Numbered from the stretch's first letter, positions 52,013 to 61,890 are shown. The stretch: 64,000 nt of DNA from Eukaryota sp. TZLM1-RC (GCA_040285825.1 JAUPSS010000008.1:1116001-1180000), one strand, 5' to 3'. The notes: generated from the sequence alone by a model not told the origin. Numbers and translations are program-made.

Positions 52013-52900
52013 TTGTTAAATGCAGAATCTGAATTCGACTCAAGAATCGCTCAACATTCGATTGGGACCTTAGATAACCAATCATCGAGTCCTTCCAATT
52101 TTGAGGAGCAATTAACTAGATCTGGTTGTGAGATAAAATTAGATGATGATAATAATAAATTAAAATTAACGAGTCTACTAGGAAGTTTCAGCGATGTTTT
52201 TAGTGATACTCCGAACAGAAAAGGAATCGATTGTAATCCTCTAACAATCCCCTTTAGAGATGAGAATGCTATGGTACATAAGCCTGCTAGAACGTTCAAT
52301 CCCAGCAAAATGGAAATAGCAAACAAAATATTTGACAAACTGATCGAAATGGGCTATGCAGTTGAATCTAATTATATATTCAGCTCTCCTATTGTCTTAG
52401 TTATATATCCTGACGGCAAGAAACCCAGGTTAACTGGAGACTTTAGTGGTAAAGATGGAGTTAATGCCCACACGATTTCAGTAGAGCCTAATCTACCTAG
52501 GATTAGAGATATTTTAGAATTTTTGAGTAGAGCAGATTATTTTGCCACGCTTGATCTACCAAAAGCTTTCTGGCAGATGAATGTAGCTGAGAAGGACATC
52601 GAAAAAACATCAATCTCAATCCCTGGAAGGTCAATTATGTTCAAAAGAGCCTGTTTCGGATTAAAGAACATTCCCGCAGTCTTTCAAAACGTAATGATGG
52701 AAATTTTCCAAATTGATGGCGTTTTTATATATATTAACGATATCATAATAGTTGGAACGACTTTCAAAGAATTCTATAAGAGATTACAAAGAGTCCTCCA
52801 ATGCGCCAGAAATAGACGTGTAAATATAGGCTTACGTAACATCCAAACACCCTATTGCTATTTTAGGAAGCACCTTCCAGGACAAAACTACATTTGTTAG
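52013..52900 (+). pseudogene. Ty3-A2 reverse transcriptase with YIND box
   Basis: The frame covers the fingers (FSGKDGVNAHTISVEPNLP), the first catalytic Asp (FATLDLPKAFWQMNVAEKD), SIMFKRACFGLKNIPAVFQ and the catalytic box VFIYINDIIIVG. The first Asp of the usual YxDD is Asn (AAC). RT with this change should be unable to polymerise. A frame change near 52840 leads to the thumb. Confidence 0.85.
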
Positions 52901-53012
52901 TAAGAAAAAGATCGAAGCCTTGATGAGAAACCCTAGACCAAAATCAGTGAAAAAAGTTCGCTCATTGGTAGGATCCATCAATTATATTAGAGATTGGCTT
53001 CCAGGTATTTCC

Positions 53013-53619
53013 GAATTAATAGCTGTTAATTAATGAGTTAATTAAAGGAAAACCTGGAATAATTAAATGGACCAACGAGCATGATAATTATTTCAAACAA
53101 ATAAAAGATTTAATAATTAATCACATGCCCCTTGAATTACCAGCTCGGGGCAAGCGTGTATTAATAAGTACTGACGCATCAGATGTAGCAGTAGGAGGTG
53201 TTATTTAGCAGGAAATTGAACCATACTCTCCTGCAGGAATCCCGCTAAATAAAAGGAAAGTGAAACCTTTGTCGTTCTATAGTAGATTACTTACAGAAAC
53301 ACAAAGAAAATGGTCCACTTTACAGAAAGAATTATACGCAATACTTCTGATTTTAACTGAAAGTTGTTGAGAAAGCTACCTTTTGACTAGACATCTAACA
53401 ATTTTCACTGATCACAAAAATATTGCATTCCTAACTACAGCCCCAGAGAAAAACAGAATTGTAAAGAGATGGCTGCCGATACTATCTGAATTCGACTTTG
53501 ATATAGTCCATGAACTAAGTGAAGATAACCACTGGGCAGATATGCTATCGAGGAACATTGATTTAGATCAAAACGAGATTTATTTTTATTTTTATTTTGT
53601 AGTGTTTTTTGTTTTTTGA
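53013..53619 (+). pseudogene. Ty3-A2 RNase H remnant
   Basis: STDASDVAVGGVI, TLQKELYAI, FTDHKNIAFL and HWADMLSR are all present but interrupted by TAG near 53207 and TGA near 53368; a small duplication of TTAAT disrupts the connection near 53030. Confidence 0.8.
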
Positions 53620-53620
53620 G

Positions 53621-53870
53621 AAACTTTTGAGACCGATCTACAAATACCTCAGTAGCATTTGGTAGATCCACTTAGATACATCAAGTCGCGAGGCTTTGTT
53701 CTGTGAAAGCAGTAGGTCTATTTAAGTGAGGTAGCCCATTGATGAAGATCATGATTGTCTTTGTCAAATGATGCTACATGTCTCTTACAGCCTGTGAGTA
53801 GACATTGAGAAAGTTGAAAACAGGAGTGAATTTCACAGGGGAATGTATGATAAGTGAAATTCACAGTAAA
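53621..53870. repeat. Repeat R, copy 1 (about 250 bp, terminal hairpin)
   Basis: Nearly identical to 63230-63477 (AAACTTTTGAGACCGATC ... CACAGTA). Near its right end GTGAATTTCAC (53826-53836) and GTGAAATTCAC (53854-53864) form an 11-bp perfect inverted repeat with a 17-nt loop. The repeat ends about 58 bp before the V-ATPase start codon. It is not coding in both copies (a shared minus frame carries a stop here). It does not fold as a tRNA. Confidence 0.75.
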
Positions 53871-53927
53871 TTAATGCTATTATTTGTGTGATACCAACTT
53901 TTGTACTAATCCTTTTATCTCGCACTT

Positions 53928-56240
53928 ATGCCCCTACCCTTCTTAAGGTCAGAAGAAGTGGTTCCTATTCGTCTTTGGATACATCGTGATGCGTCTCATA
54001 CCACCTTTCGACTTTTAGGACAATATCAGTGTATTCAATTCCGTGACCTTGGATTCAACACTTCTCTTCTACAACGTCAATACGTCAATGAAGTTAAGCT
54101 GTGTGATGACCTACAACGCAGGCTTCTCTTTGTCAAAAACCAGTTATCAGAGAACAATGTAACCTTGCCCTCTGAACCTCCTTCACCATCCATATCAATA
54201 CCTCTCCATCTTATTGACCAAGAACTTCTTGATTTTGAATCTCGTCTTGCTCAACTCCTGGAACACGACTCTGCCCTTCATGACCAACTCTCCTTGTATA
54301 AAGACCATCACCTTGTTGTCTCCTCAATAGGACACCTTTTACAATCTCAGCATAGTTCTGCCTCAATTGAGCTCTCCACTGTCCTTGACACTGCCCGTGA
54401 ACCTCTCCTCTCCTCTCCTTCTCTGTCTGGGTTTGCTTCCACCACCTTCTCTTCATTGGGTCTCCTAGCTGGGGTTTTTGCCACTAATAAAACCAGAGAT
54501 ATTCTTAAATCTTTATGGAGAGCCACTAGAGGCAATCATTATTTAAAACTTGTCACTCTTGCTGAGAATAAAACTTGTTTTGTTGGGTTTTATTCTGGTG
54601 AAGTTGTGCGTTTGAAGATGACAAAGATTTTGGAGGCGTTTGGTGTGGAAATTTTTCATTTGCCGCACTCGGATGACGTGCGAAGGGATCAGATGAATGA
54701 CCTAAAGATCAAAATTCAAGACTTGGAAAGAATTCTTCACCAGTCAAGTGTTCATAAAGGAATGATCCTCAATGAGGCGAGTTCTAAAGTTTGTGTCTGG
54801 AGCTACGTAATTAACAGAGAAAAAGCCATCTACCACGCCCTCAACCTCGCAAACTACGACACTTCTACTGACTTTGTTGTTGCGGAAGGCTGGGCCGTGA
54901 AGACTTCCCTCGCTACAATCACTAATGTTCTTAGCGAAGGTAGTTCATGTTCAGGAATTTCAGTTCCAGCATCATTTATAGAAGAACTTGACTCAATTAA
55001 TGAAAACCCTCCAACCGTTTTTAATACTGGGAAAGTATTTGACATTTTCCAAGCTATCACTAATTCTTATGGTCTACCTAAATATGGAGAGGTTAACCCC
55101 GCTCTCTTCTCGCTTGTTACATTTCCTTTTCTTTTTGCGATGATGTTTGGTGATGTTGGCCACGGAATATTACTTTGTTTAATAGCTCTTTGGTTTGTTC
55201 ATAAAGAAAAGGTAAACGAAAAGAAGCAACTAGGTGATATTGCTCAATACTTACACTCTGGAAGATACATTTTGCTCTTCATGGGTGTACTGAGTATTTT
55301 CACTGGTTTTATTTACAATGATTTCTTTTCCTTATCAATGCATTTATTTAAGTCTGGCTATGACTGCAGTTCTGGTCGTTGCATTCAAACAGGCGTTTAT
55401 GCTTTCGGTTTTGATTATCATTGGAAGGAAGCCAGTAATGAATTGTTATTTTATAATTCTTTTAAGATGAAATTTTCAATTGTTTTAGGAGTGTTGCAAA
55501 TGGTTCTCGGCTTGTTTCTTTCTCTTCTCAACCATTTGCATTTCAAAAACACTATTAATGTTATTGGAAGGTTCGTTCCGGAATTTCTAATGCTTACCTC
55601 TATATTTGGTTATCTAGTCTTTACAATGTACCTCAAATGGTTCTCGACCTGGGATAACACCTTCCACACCCCTTCCTTAGTCCATGTCTTGATAAACATG
55701 TTTTTGTCTCCAAAAGAATTAACCCCAGATGAATACCAGTTATTCAGAGGACAATTACGTGTTCAACAATTGCTATTAGGCTTATTCATAGCGTCTATAT
55801 TCTGGTTATTGCTAGCTAAACCTCTTTTTTACCTAAAGAAAAGCAGTAAAACTTATCTTTCTGTCTCTGATTCTGAAACTCCTGACCCTGTTTCCATTGC
55901 TGATGTTGTTGTTGGTCAGGTTATCCACACAATTGAATTTGTTCTTGGTTGTATTAGTAACACTGCCAGTTATCTCCGTATTTGGGCTCTTTCTCTGTCT
56001 CATGCTGCATTGTCTGCAGTGTTTTTCGATATGTTGCTAGTTAAAAGTATTCAAAGTGGTAACGTTATAGTTGTTTGTCTTGGCTTTGCAACTTGGACTG
56101 CAGCCACTCTTGGAGTTTTGGTTATCATGGAAGCTCTTTCTGCATTTCTACATGCACTAAGACTGCATTGGGTAGAGTTTCAGAATAAGTTTTTTGATGG
56201 TACAGGAACACCATTTAAGCCATTTTCAACCAATCTGTAA
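53928..56240 (+). CDS. V-type ATPase subunit a (V0 sector, ~100 kDa family)
   Basis: ATG at 53928, 770 residues, intronless. The N-terminal cytosolic half begins FLRSEEVVPIRLWI and has the family block LLGQYQCIQFRDL, with coiled-coil stretches. From about residue 390 come about eight membrane spans, starting PFLFAMMFGDVGHGILL, a hallmark of the family, with LLFMGVLSIFTGFIYNDFFS and later SNTASYLRIWALSLSHAALS, in which the Arg of YLRIWALSLSHA corresponds to the residue essential for proton transfer to the c-ring. The protein is part of the proton channel that acidifies endomembrane compartments. Length is near the family norm (about 800). No breaks. Confidence 0.97.
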   Translation: MPLPFLRSEEVVPIRLWIHRDASHTTFRLLGQYQCIQFRDLGFNTSLLQRQYVNEVKLCDDLQRRLLFVKNQLSENNVTLPSEPPSPSISIPLHLIDQELLDFESRLAQLLEHDSALHDQLSLYKDHHLVVSSIGHLLQSQHSSASIELSTVLDTAREPLLSSPSLSGFASTTFSSLGLLAGVFATNKTRDILKSLWRATRGNHYLKLVTLAENKTCFVGFYSGEVVRLKMTKILEAFGVEIFHLPHSDDVRRDQMNDLKIKIQDLERILHQSSVHKGMILNEASSKVCVWSYVINREKAIYHALNLANYDTSTDFVVAEGWAVKTSLATITNVLSEGSSCSGISVPASFIEELDSINENPPTVFNTGKVFDIFQAITNSYGLPKYGEVNPALFSLVTFPFLFAMMFGDVGHGILLCLIALWFVHKEKVNEKKQLGDIAQYLHSGRYILLFMGVLSIFTGFIYNDFFSLSMHLFKSGYDCSSGRCIQTGVYAFGFDYHWKEASNELLFYNSFKMKFSIVLGVLQMVLGLFLSLLNHLHFKNTINVIGRFVPEFLMLTSIFGYLVFTMYLKWFSTWDNTFHTPSLVHVLINMFLSPKELTPDEYQLFRGQLRVQQLLLGLFIASIFWLLLAKPLFYLKKSSKTYLSVSDSETPDPVSIADVVVGQVIHTIEFVLGCISNTASYLRIWALSLSHAALSAVFFDMLLVKSIQSGNVIVVCLGFATWTAATLGVLVIMEALSAFLHALRLHWVEFQNKFFDGTGTPFKPFSTNL

Positions 56241-56512
56241 ATAATAATGTACTCATTTTCTGTTTTAGTTTTTGTATAGTATTTGGTGACTAAATTGATT
56301 AATCTCTTGCTTTTTATTACAAACCACATTAAACAAGAAGTTTTTTCAATTTTCCACTTGTCTACTGTTGTTTTGGACTTCATTATGATTAAAAAAGAAT
56401 TTATCTAATCAATGTTACTCTTGATATTTGATCAGAACCGCTACTCGAGAAAGAACTAAAAGAGAACAAAAAATGGATAAGGTGTTGAAAAACACTTAGA
56501 CTTGGCACAAAT

Positions 56513-56950
56513 CTATTCAGCTTCACCAGCAGAGGAAAATTTGGTAACAGCCTTGGTACCTTCAGAGACAGCATGCTTGGAGAGTTCACCAGGTAACAAT
56601 AATCTTACAGCAGTCTGAATCTCACGAGAAGAAAGAGTATTTCTCTTGTTGACACGAGCAAGACGGGAAGCTTCAGTGGCGATACGTTCAAAAATGTCAT
56701 TAACAAAAGAGTTCATGATACCCATAGCCTTGGTGGAGATACCAGTATCGGGATGGACTTGACGTAGAACACGGTAAATGTAAGTAGCCCATGTCTCCTT
56801 ACGGGCCTTCTTGCGCTTGGGGGCAGCAGGGACAGCACCTCCTTCGGCAACAGCCTTGCTTACAGCCTTAGCAGGGGCCTTTGACGGGGCTTTGGAGGGA
56901 ACTCCCTTGATGGATTTGGTAGACTTAACAGACTTTTTTCCGGGTTCAAT
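56513..56950 (-). pseudogene. Histone H2B lacking a start codon
   Basis: The histone fold is complete: [83 protein letters not shown], a textbook H2B core, with a Lys/Ala/Pro-rich N-tail. No ATG precedes the tail in frame before the divergent H2A start; the only upstream frame opening is TTG near 56980. So the 5' end looks eroded, or a start lies on an exon I cannot see. Stop TAG. It is head-to-head with H2A with only about 70 bp between. Confidence 0.8.
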
Positions 56951-57018
56951 GTTTTGCCACAAATGACAATCTTGCAACAATCACAATCTTCAGATTGTCG
57001 TGTTGAAGTTGATCTCTC

Positions 57019-57393
57019 ATGGCTGAAGAAACTGGTGCTCGTACTCTTTCCTTCAAAGCTGGACTTTAACTCCCTGTAGGTCGTTACCTCCGTGAAGGTT
57101 GTTATGCTGAACGTATTGCTACTGGTGCTCCCGTCTATATGGCTGCTGTCCTTGAATACCTCACCGCTGAGGTTCTTGAATTAACTGGCAACGCTGCCAG
57201 AGATAACAAGAAGACCCGCATCGTCCCCAGACACATTCTCTTGGCTATCCGTAATGATGAAGAACTCAGCAAGCTCTTGTACCACATTATGATTCCCTCT
57301 GGTGGTGTATTTCCTCATATTCATTCTGATCTGCTTCCCAAGGGGTCCAAGGCACGAGTGGAAGCCGAAGAACAGGCTTCCCAAGAAATCTAG
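57019..57393 (+). pseudogene. Histone H2A (H2A.X-type SQEI tail) with an in-frame TAA
   Basis: ATG at 57019 reads MAEETGARTLSFKAGL, then TAA at 57067-57069 where H2A normally has Gln (AGLQFPVGR), then [10 protein letters not shown] and the rest of the fold ([42 protein letters not shown]) to TAG. The C-tail ends ASQEI, the SQ-E-hydrophobic motif of H2A.X, which is phosphorylated at DNA breaks. The docking segment is unusual ([17 protein letters not shown] for LLGxVTIAxGGVLPNIH). The stop and these changes suggest a pseudogene; CAA to TAA is a single transition. Other copies should exist elsewhere in the genome. Confidence 0.8.
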
Positions 57394-57504
57394 CCTGATT
57401 GATATTAAAGGTGTTTTTCAATACCTTTGGGGTAATAAAATTTATTCTATTTTGATCTTACCTAGCAGATCCTTCTGGCAAGAAAATCTGTACTTTTATG
57501 CACA

Positions 57505-57825
57505 CTAAACCCAGTAGTTTGATTCATCTCTCACATTAATTCTTCCACAACAACAAATGTACAGCAACGCCATAACCAGCAGCTCAACAATGACATTGAT
57601 TATCCAAACAATCCACCAATAAACTAGATAAATAATTATTAACAGTACTTTTAATAAGAACCACAATGTCACTGGTACAAGTAGTAGTATCTTCTTCCAC
57701 CAACTTGTGTCAGGCATATCCCAATTGAAGTTTAACCAAAAAGGGAACAGTGGTTTCGCCTGAAAAATGGTAGGACCAGAACGAACAGGATCGATACATA
57801 GTATCAGCGGAATGATATAGAACAT
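57505..57825 (-). CDS. Small membrane protein, unknown
   Basis: ATG at 57825, 106 residues. After a short N-terminal region there are two long hydrophobic stretches (KILLLVPVTLWFLLKVLLIIIYLVYWWIV-like, given here only by its ends, and VIVELLVMALLYI), then CCCGRINVRDESNYWV. Trp-rich. Family not recognised. Convergent with H2A; tandem with the next gene upstream. Confidence 0.5.
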   Translation of the reverse strand: MFYIIPLILCIDPVRSGPTIFQAKPLFPFWLNFNWDMPDTSWWKKILLLVPVTLWFLLKVLLIIIYLVYWWIVWIINVIVELLVMALLYICCCGRINVRDESNYWV

Positions 57826-57939
57826 CAAAAAGGAAACAAAGTGTTACCAACCCAAAGATCTCCGTTTAAACCCCTTTACAATTTCCAAGGTTTTCCAAAC
57901 AATAAACTTAGATTTACTTAATTAACTTTATTATCTACC

Positions 57940-58782
57940 CTAATCCCTCTTCTTTGCAGTCCAATGCTTCACAATACCACTATCCCCACTTCGATTCACC
58001 ACCTCTACATAGTCAGAGCTATCAACACTTGATTCTATCTTTGGCCACAGTTCATCTAAAATGACTAAATCTGCTTTACAAAGACTATTCGCCAAGAGCT
58101 TTTTAATTTGCATAGTTGAAATACTGTGATTTGTAAAAAAGAGATAATTGACAATAATATTGACAAATGTTCTCTTATTTCGATTGTGAACTTCCAATTC
58201 CTTTACCCAATTGAAACCAATTAATATTGAACAAAAAATCCAAAATCCAAAGAAAAAAGGGGTGTAAAATGAAGAATTCTTGATTAGATTGATTAGATTT
58301 CGGTCTACAATCAACACTTCAACAAATGATTTGATTGAGTCAGTAATGGAAGTGAGATACGCTGCATTATCAAGCAAAAACTGGCTGGTCTCGGAGCTTG
58401 TGTTCCATTGATTGTAAAGTAGACAAAAGGAAAATGACACCAGACAAAACAAAACTAACGAAAAGCAGAATATAAGAAAAGGAAAACTTCTGTGTTGAAG
58501 AGAAGCAACGAATATTGGACACGGATCGGGTTCTGCGATTCTAGTTTCACAAGAGAGGTCTTCTTCGTCAGATTCAGAAATTTCAAGGGGTAGAGTTTGT
58601 TTTAAGGAAGATCCTTGAAGGTATACCGATGTTTCATGTTTATCAATTGTCTCGGCAGAAAGTGGGACTTGACTAAGTGTGGGTTCTGTAGGAGAATGGT
58701 TGATATCAGGAGAGTTGTGTGCAGAATCCCGGGCCATACTGCGGGTAACCCTCCGGGGAGTTTTTGGTGCTTTGGAATACAT
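57940..58782 (-). CDS. Two-span membrane protein of unknown family
   Basis: ATG at 58782, 280 residues. The N-terminal ~95 residues are basic then Ser/Glu-rich (TPRRVTRSMARDS; ISESDEEDLSCE); two hydrophobic spans follow (FPFLIFCFSLVLFCLVSFSF and FFFGFWIFCSILIGF) with a ~60-residue loop between them and a polar C-terminus ending KHWTAKKRD. The layout recalls an inner nuclear membrane or ER protein, which is only a guess. The GGGATTAG/TTCAACC motif ends 18 nt before the ATG. Confidence 0.6.
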   Translation of the reverse strand: MYSKAPKTPRRVTRSMARDSAHNSPDINHSPTEPTLSQVPLSAETIDKHETSVYLQGSSLKQTLPLEISESDEEDLSCETRIAEPDPCPIFVASLQHRSFPFLIFCFSLVLFCLVSFSFCLLYNQWNTSSETSQFLLDNAAYLTSITDSIKSFVEVLIVDRNLINLIKNSSFYTPFFFGFWIFCSILIGFNWVKELEVHNRNKRTFVNIIVNYLFFTNHSISTMQIKKLLANSLCKADLVILDELWPKIESSVDSSDYVEVVNRSGDSGIVKHWTAKKRD

Positions 58783-58800
58783 TTGAATGTGAAAGTATTA

Positions 58801-58880
58801 CTGTGGTTGAATTTTAGGTTGAATACCAGTACAAATCCCTTTATTTCCCTTCCCTCCCTAATCCCTCCCTAATCCCTTTT
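58801..58880 (-). promoter_or_regulatory. GGGATTAG / TTCAACC upstream motif, instance 3
   Basis: Reverse complement of the 5514-5588 sequence; on the minus strand GGTATTCAACCTAAAATTC and CCACAG precede ATG 58782 by 18 nt. It marks the edge of the segmental duplication. Confidence 0.45.
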
Positions 58881-58908
58881 TTGTGTTTCTGACCTATTGA
58901 GATAAACA

Positions 58909-59199
58909 CTTGCTCAAAACTCTGGTCTTGATGCTGAAGAGACTATTATCAACTTGCAAGAAGAAGCCGAAGAGGGTGGCATTGTTGGTTTAGATGTCTT
59001 TTCTGGAGAAGCCTGTGATCCAAAGGAACTTGGAATTTGGGACAACTATTGTGATTTAAGAAATATGATTCGTTCATCTGCTGTGATTTCTTCTCAATTA
59101 TTGTTGTGTGATGAAATTATAGCTGCTGGTTTGTTACCTTATGATCATTCTGTTAACTTTAGGAAGAAGCTTGTCAATGAAAGCTCAACAACAAGGATA
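58909..59199 (+). pseudogene. CCT6 C-terminal fragment, second copy
   Basis: Same as 5188-5478 with one amino-acid change (WDNYCDLRN) and an inserted base near 59150, which shifts the last ~18 codons. No start; not a functional subunit. Confidence 0.8.
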
Positions 59200-59509
59200 G
59201 TTGGATTTGTATTGCATAGAAATAAATATGGCTTAATTATTTGATTTTAATGTTTTAGCATTGACATGCTGTCACAACAGTGTAAATATGTGAATCTTTT
59301 GTTGGCTGTTTTAATGTTTTTCTCATTAATAGAGGATTTATAATTGCTGTTCATAAAAGGATGGTTGTGTGTTCATCAAAACAACTGAAGCTTCATGATA
59401 ACATACATACAGAAATCTTTTCACTGTTTCGCAGAACTCAATTATTGTTAACAAACTTCAATCATTATTGATAGTATCATTTCTGTGGAATTTATTTTCC
59501 ATTGAGTTG

Positions 59510-59936
59510 TTGCCTAATTGGTAGATTTGTTCAGACCAAATCCATAGCAATTACCACAAGCAGAGAGTGCCAATGTATGATGAATACCTACACTACAAGA
59601 AACAATGTTAGAGAAGAAGGGTAACTGGAAATTCTTTCTACCAGTAGCATGAGGAGGAAAATATCGGGAGAGAACACCAGGTGTTGGAGATGAGAATAAA
59701 GAAACAGAAGGTGCAACAGAGCCAATAAGGTTGATTCATTTTGTGCGAGACCAGAGAATTGAGTTTCCTTTAGATATGTAGCGAATTCTGTGAGATGGTA
59801 CAGATAAGGCAAGAAAATCGTGAAGAGGTAGGAAGAATACACCGCCAAAGCTATCCTCAAAACCAACAAAGAAACGTTCTTTAGACAAAGAAGTATCGTG
59901 GACTAATCTGTTGATGATGCTGAGAGCGTCTTTCAT
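59510..59936 (-). pseudogene. RCC1-repeat 5' fragment, second copy
   Basis: Mirror of 4452-4890: ATG at 59936, the same TGA after 66 codons and the same RCC1 block (GIHHTLALSACG). The shared lesions show that the gene was already broken before duplication. Confidence 0.6.
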
Positions 59937-60794
59937 GAGTTACATAGTGTTGAAATTCCAGAAACTATTGCAAAGGATACCTAGTTTATGAACCTAGTTT
60001 ATGAAGTGAGGGGAAAGTGTGGGAATAGTGTGTGAAAACCTCCCAAAACCAAGTTGAGGGTTAAAAACCTCCCAGAATAGGCAACCAGAAGTCGAAAATG
60101 GGTGACAAGTGTAAAATTTGATAGATGAGCTCTTTATTCTCACTACATGTCAGACACCCACTCTGTGTCACGTGTATTCACTCGGTCTTGTGCACTTAAC
60201 TCGCTGCTGACCCCTGCAGCGGTGCAACAAATTCGGACTGACCTTCCTGTGGTCACCGAGATTTGTCATGAAGCTTCTTTATTACTTCAATCTTTTCTTC
60301 TAAATTTTCCGTTGGCATCTAGAGCTTTAGTGGAACAGGATGTATGGTATCTGTTTATGACCATCATCACCACTGGTTATTTTCCTAAGCCTTCCACATC
60401 TAAAGGCCAATGCCAATTACTCCATATCTTTTACAATGGATTTCTTCCTGAATGCCCACAAGACAGGTCTCTTGTTGCTGTGTGGGAAAATTCTTTAGTG
60501 CCTTACAGAAATTCATTCAATCTTTTCCTCAATGATTGGCTGCGGTCCCAGAACTGTAATTTTATCAATAGAAAAGGGCTTTCTCCTTACCTTGCTTGTC
60601 GGGCTCGTCAATTGGCCTCCAACGTTAAGACATGTTTACCCAAAATTTGTCAATCCTGGACAAAAAACTTTATTCGTGTTCATTGTAGAGCCCTGAATAA
60701 AACAAATGTCTTTGCAAATAATATTCTTTCACTTTTGCCAGATGAACCACTAGCCCAACCCGAGGAAGTAGTAGTTGATTCTGTTCTTGAATAC

Positions 60795-61890
60795 TGTTGT
60801 TGTTGAACTCATATTGAATTAGTAGGTTTCTTTGTATTTCGACTGATGACGTGATACTCATTTATGAATCAGTTTTATTAATAAACTTAGATTTCTTTCT
60901 CCATCGTGTGTTCATCTGCCTAACGGCATCAATAATTATTATCCTTTCTTATTTCAGATGACGTTCCCTCTGTCAACCTCCCGTCTCTTTCTTCCATGAA
61001 AGTTGAAAGTGTTCTCTTGTTCCTACAAGAGTGTAAGATCTATTCTTCTGTGACTTCTAAGAAAGAGCTTGTTCCAGCAAGACTCTTGGTCGATTCTTTT
61101 CTGTTAGAGTCCCTATCGCTCCAGAAATCCGACGTCTCTTCCAGTGACGATGTTCTTCTTAGACATCTACAATCTGTCGTATCGTTCGCCACGTACGAAG
61201 ATTTTAGTCTGGCTATGTCAGAACTGAAGCTTAATGTCCGTATTGGTGACGTCCGAGAACGTATGTCCTGTTACCTGCGACGTTTCCTCCAGGTAAAGAG
61301 TAGAGCTTCCGGACTGAAGTTACCAGACACAGCTTTTCTGAACCGATTTGCCAGAGGAATTCTTCCCGTAGGCCTTCAACGTTCTCTACTAGCGAGAATT
61401 CGAGATGATGTATTCCCAGATCTTCACTCTCTTATCGAAACCACTACTGATGAGCTGTTGGACTGCTCTAGGGTTGCTTCATGGACTCGTGGTTTCAAAA
61501 CCTCAGTGAATGATGTGGAACGTACGGCTGGCACTAAAACGAGGTCCTCTTGGCGCTCTCAGGATTTAAAAAATCAATCGTGCTTCAAGTGCCACAAGCC
61601 TGGATACATCTCCCGCGATTGTCCAACTAAAATCAAACATGAGGTAAATTATGTGTGTCACACAAACGATGCACCAAAGAGTTTAACAAACCCCATATCT
61701 TCCCTCTATTGAGCCAGTACTGTATTTGTCCTCAGAAAAGTGGGAAAAAGTAGTGTTGTTGTTGAACTCATATTGAATTAGTAGGTTTCTTTGTATTTCG
61801 ACTGATGACGTGATACTCATTTATGAATCAGTTTTATTAATAAACTTAGATTTCTTTCTCCATCGTGTGTTCATCTGCCTAACGGCATCA
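60795..61890 (+). mobile_element. TR-GAG-like LTR element, copy 2 (recent, identical LTRs)
   Basis: 137-bp LTRs at 60795-60931 and 61754-61890 read identical by eye; target duplication ATAC (60791-60794, 61891-61894); purine tract GGGAAAAAGTAG before the 3' LTR; one open gag gene. LTRs hold GATGACGTGATAC and an AATAAA-like signal. Elements with LTRs and only a gag gene are known in plants as TR-GAGs and depend on partner elements. Identical LTRs imply recent movement, so an active partner polymerase and integrase existed recently. Confidence 0.92.
60996..61712 (+). CDS. gag of TR-GAG copy 2 (capsid plus CCHC knuckle)
   Basis: 238 codons from ATG 60996 to TGA. Helical capsid-like region (LLVDSFLLESLSLQKSD; ERMSCYLRRFLQVKSRA; RFARGILPVGLQRSLLARIRD) followed by a zinc knuckle CFKCHKPGYISRDC and a short tail. 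This is the layout of Ty3-type gag: capsid for particle assembly, knuckle for RNA binding. An in-frame stop lies close upstream, so the ATG choice is safe. Confidence 0.85.
   Translation: MKVESVLLFLQECKIYSSVTSKKELVPARLLVDSFLLESLSLQKSDVSSSDDVLLRHLQSVVSFATYEDFSLAMSELKLNVRIGDVRERMSCYLRRFLQVKSRASGLKLPDTAFLNRFARGILPVGLQRSLLARIRDDVFPDLHSLIETTTDELLDCSRVASWTRGFKTSVNDVERTAGTKTRSSWRSQDLKNQSCFKCHKPGYISRDCPTKIKHEVNYVCHTNDAPKSLTNPISSLY

Larger units (their letters stand above)
50126..53575 (+). mobile_element. Ty3-A2: truncated Ty3/gypsy element (leader to RNase H)
   Basis: Contains a decayed 5' coding stretch (50126-50585), gag-protease (50586-51854), RT (52013-52900) and RNase H (52960-53575). It stops within the linker after RNase H at NIDLDQNE; integrase and both LTRs are missing. 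The regions shared with Ty3-A1 are closely similar. T-rich sequence and repeat R follow directly. Confidence 0.88.

Noticed and set aside
53435-53671. Minus-strand frame crossing the Ty3-A2 / repeat R junction
   Set aside because: A shadow frame made of RNase H antisense and repeat sequence, without an ATG or family similarity.
56945-57020. A possible 28-nt GT...AG intron that would link an ATG overlapping the H2A start to the H2B frame
   Set aside because: It would require a start codon overlapping the H2A start on the other strand and an A-rich 3' splice site without pyrimidines; the resulting N-terminus is not H2B-like.
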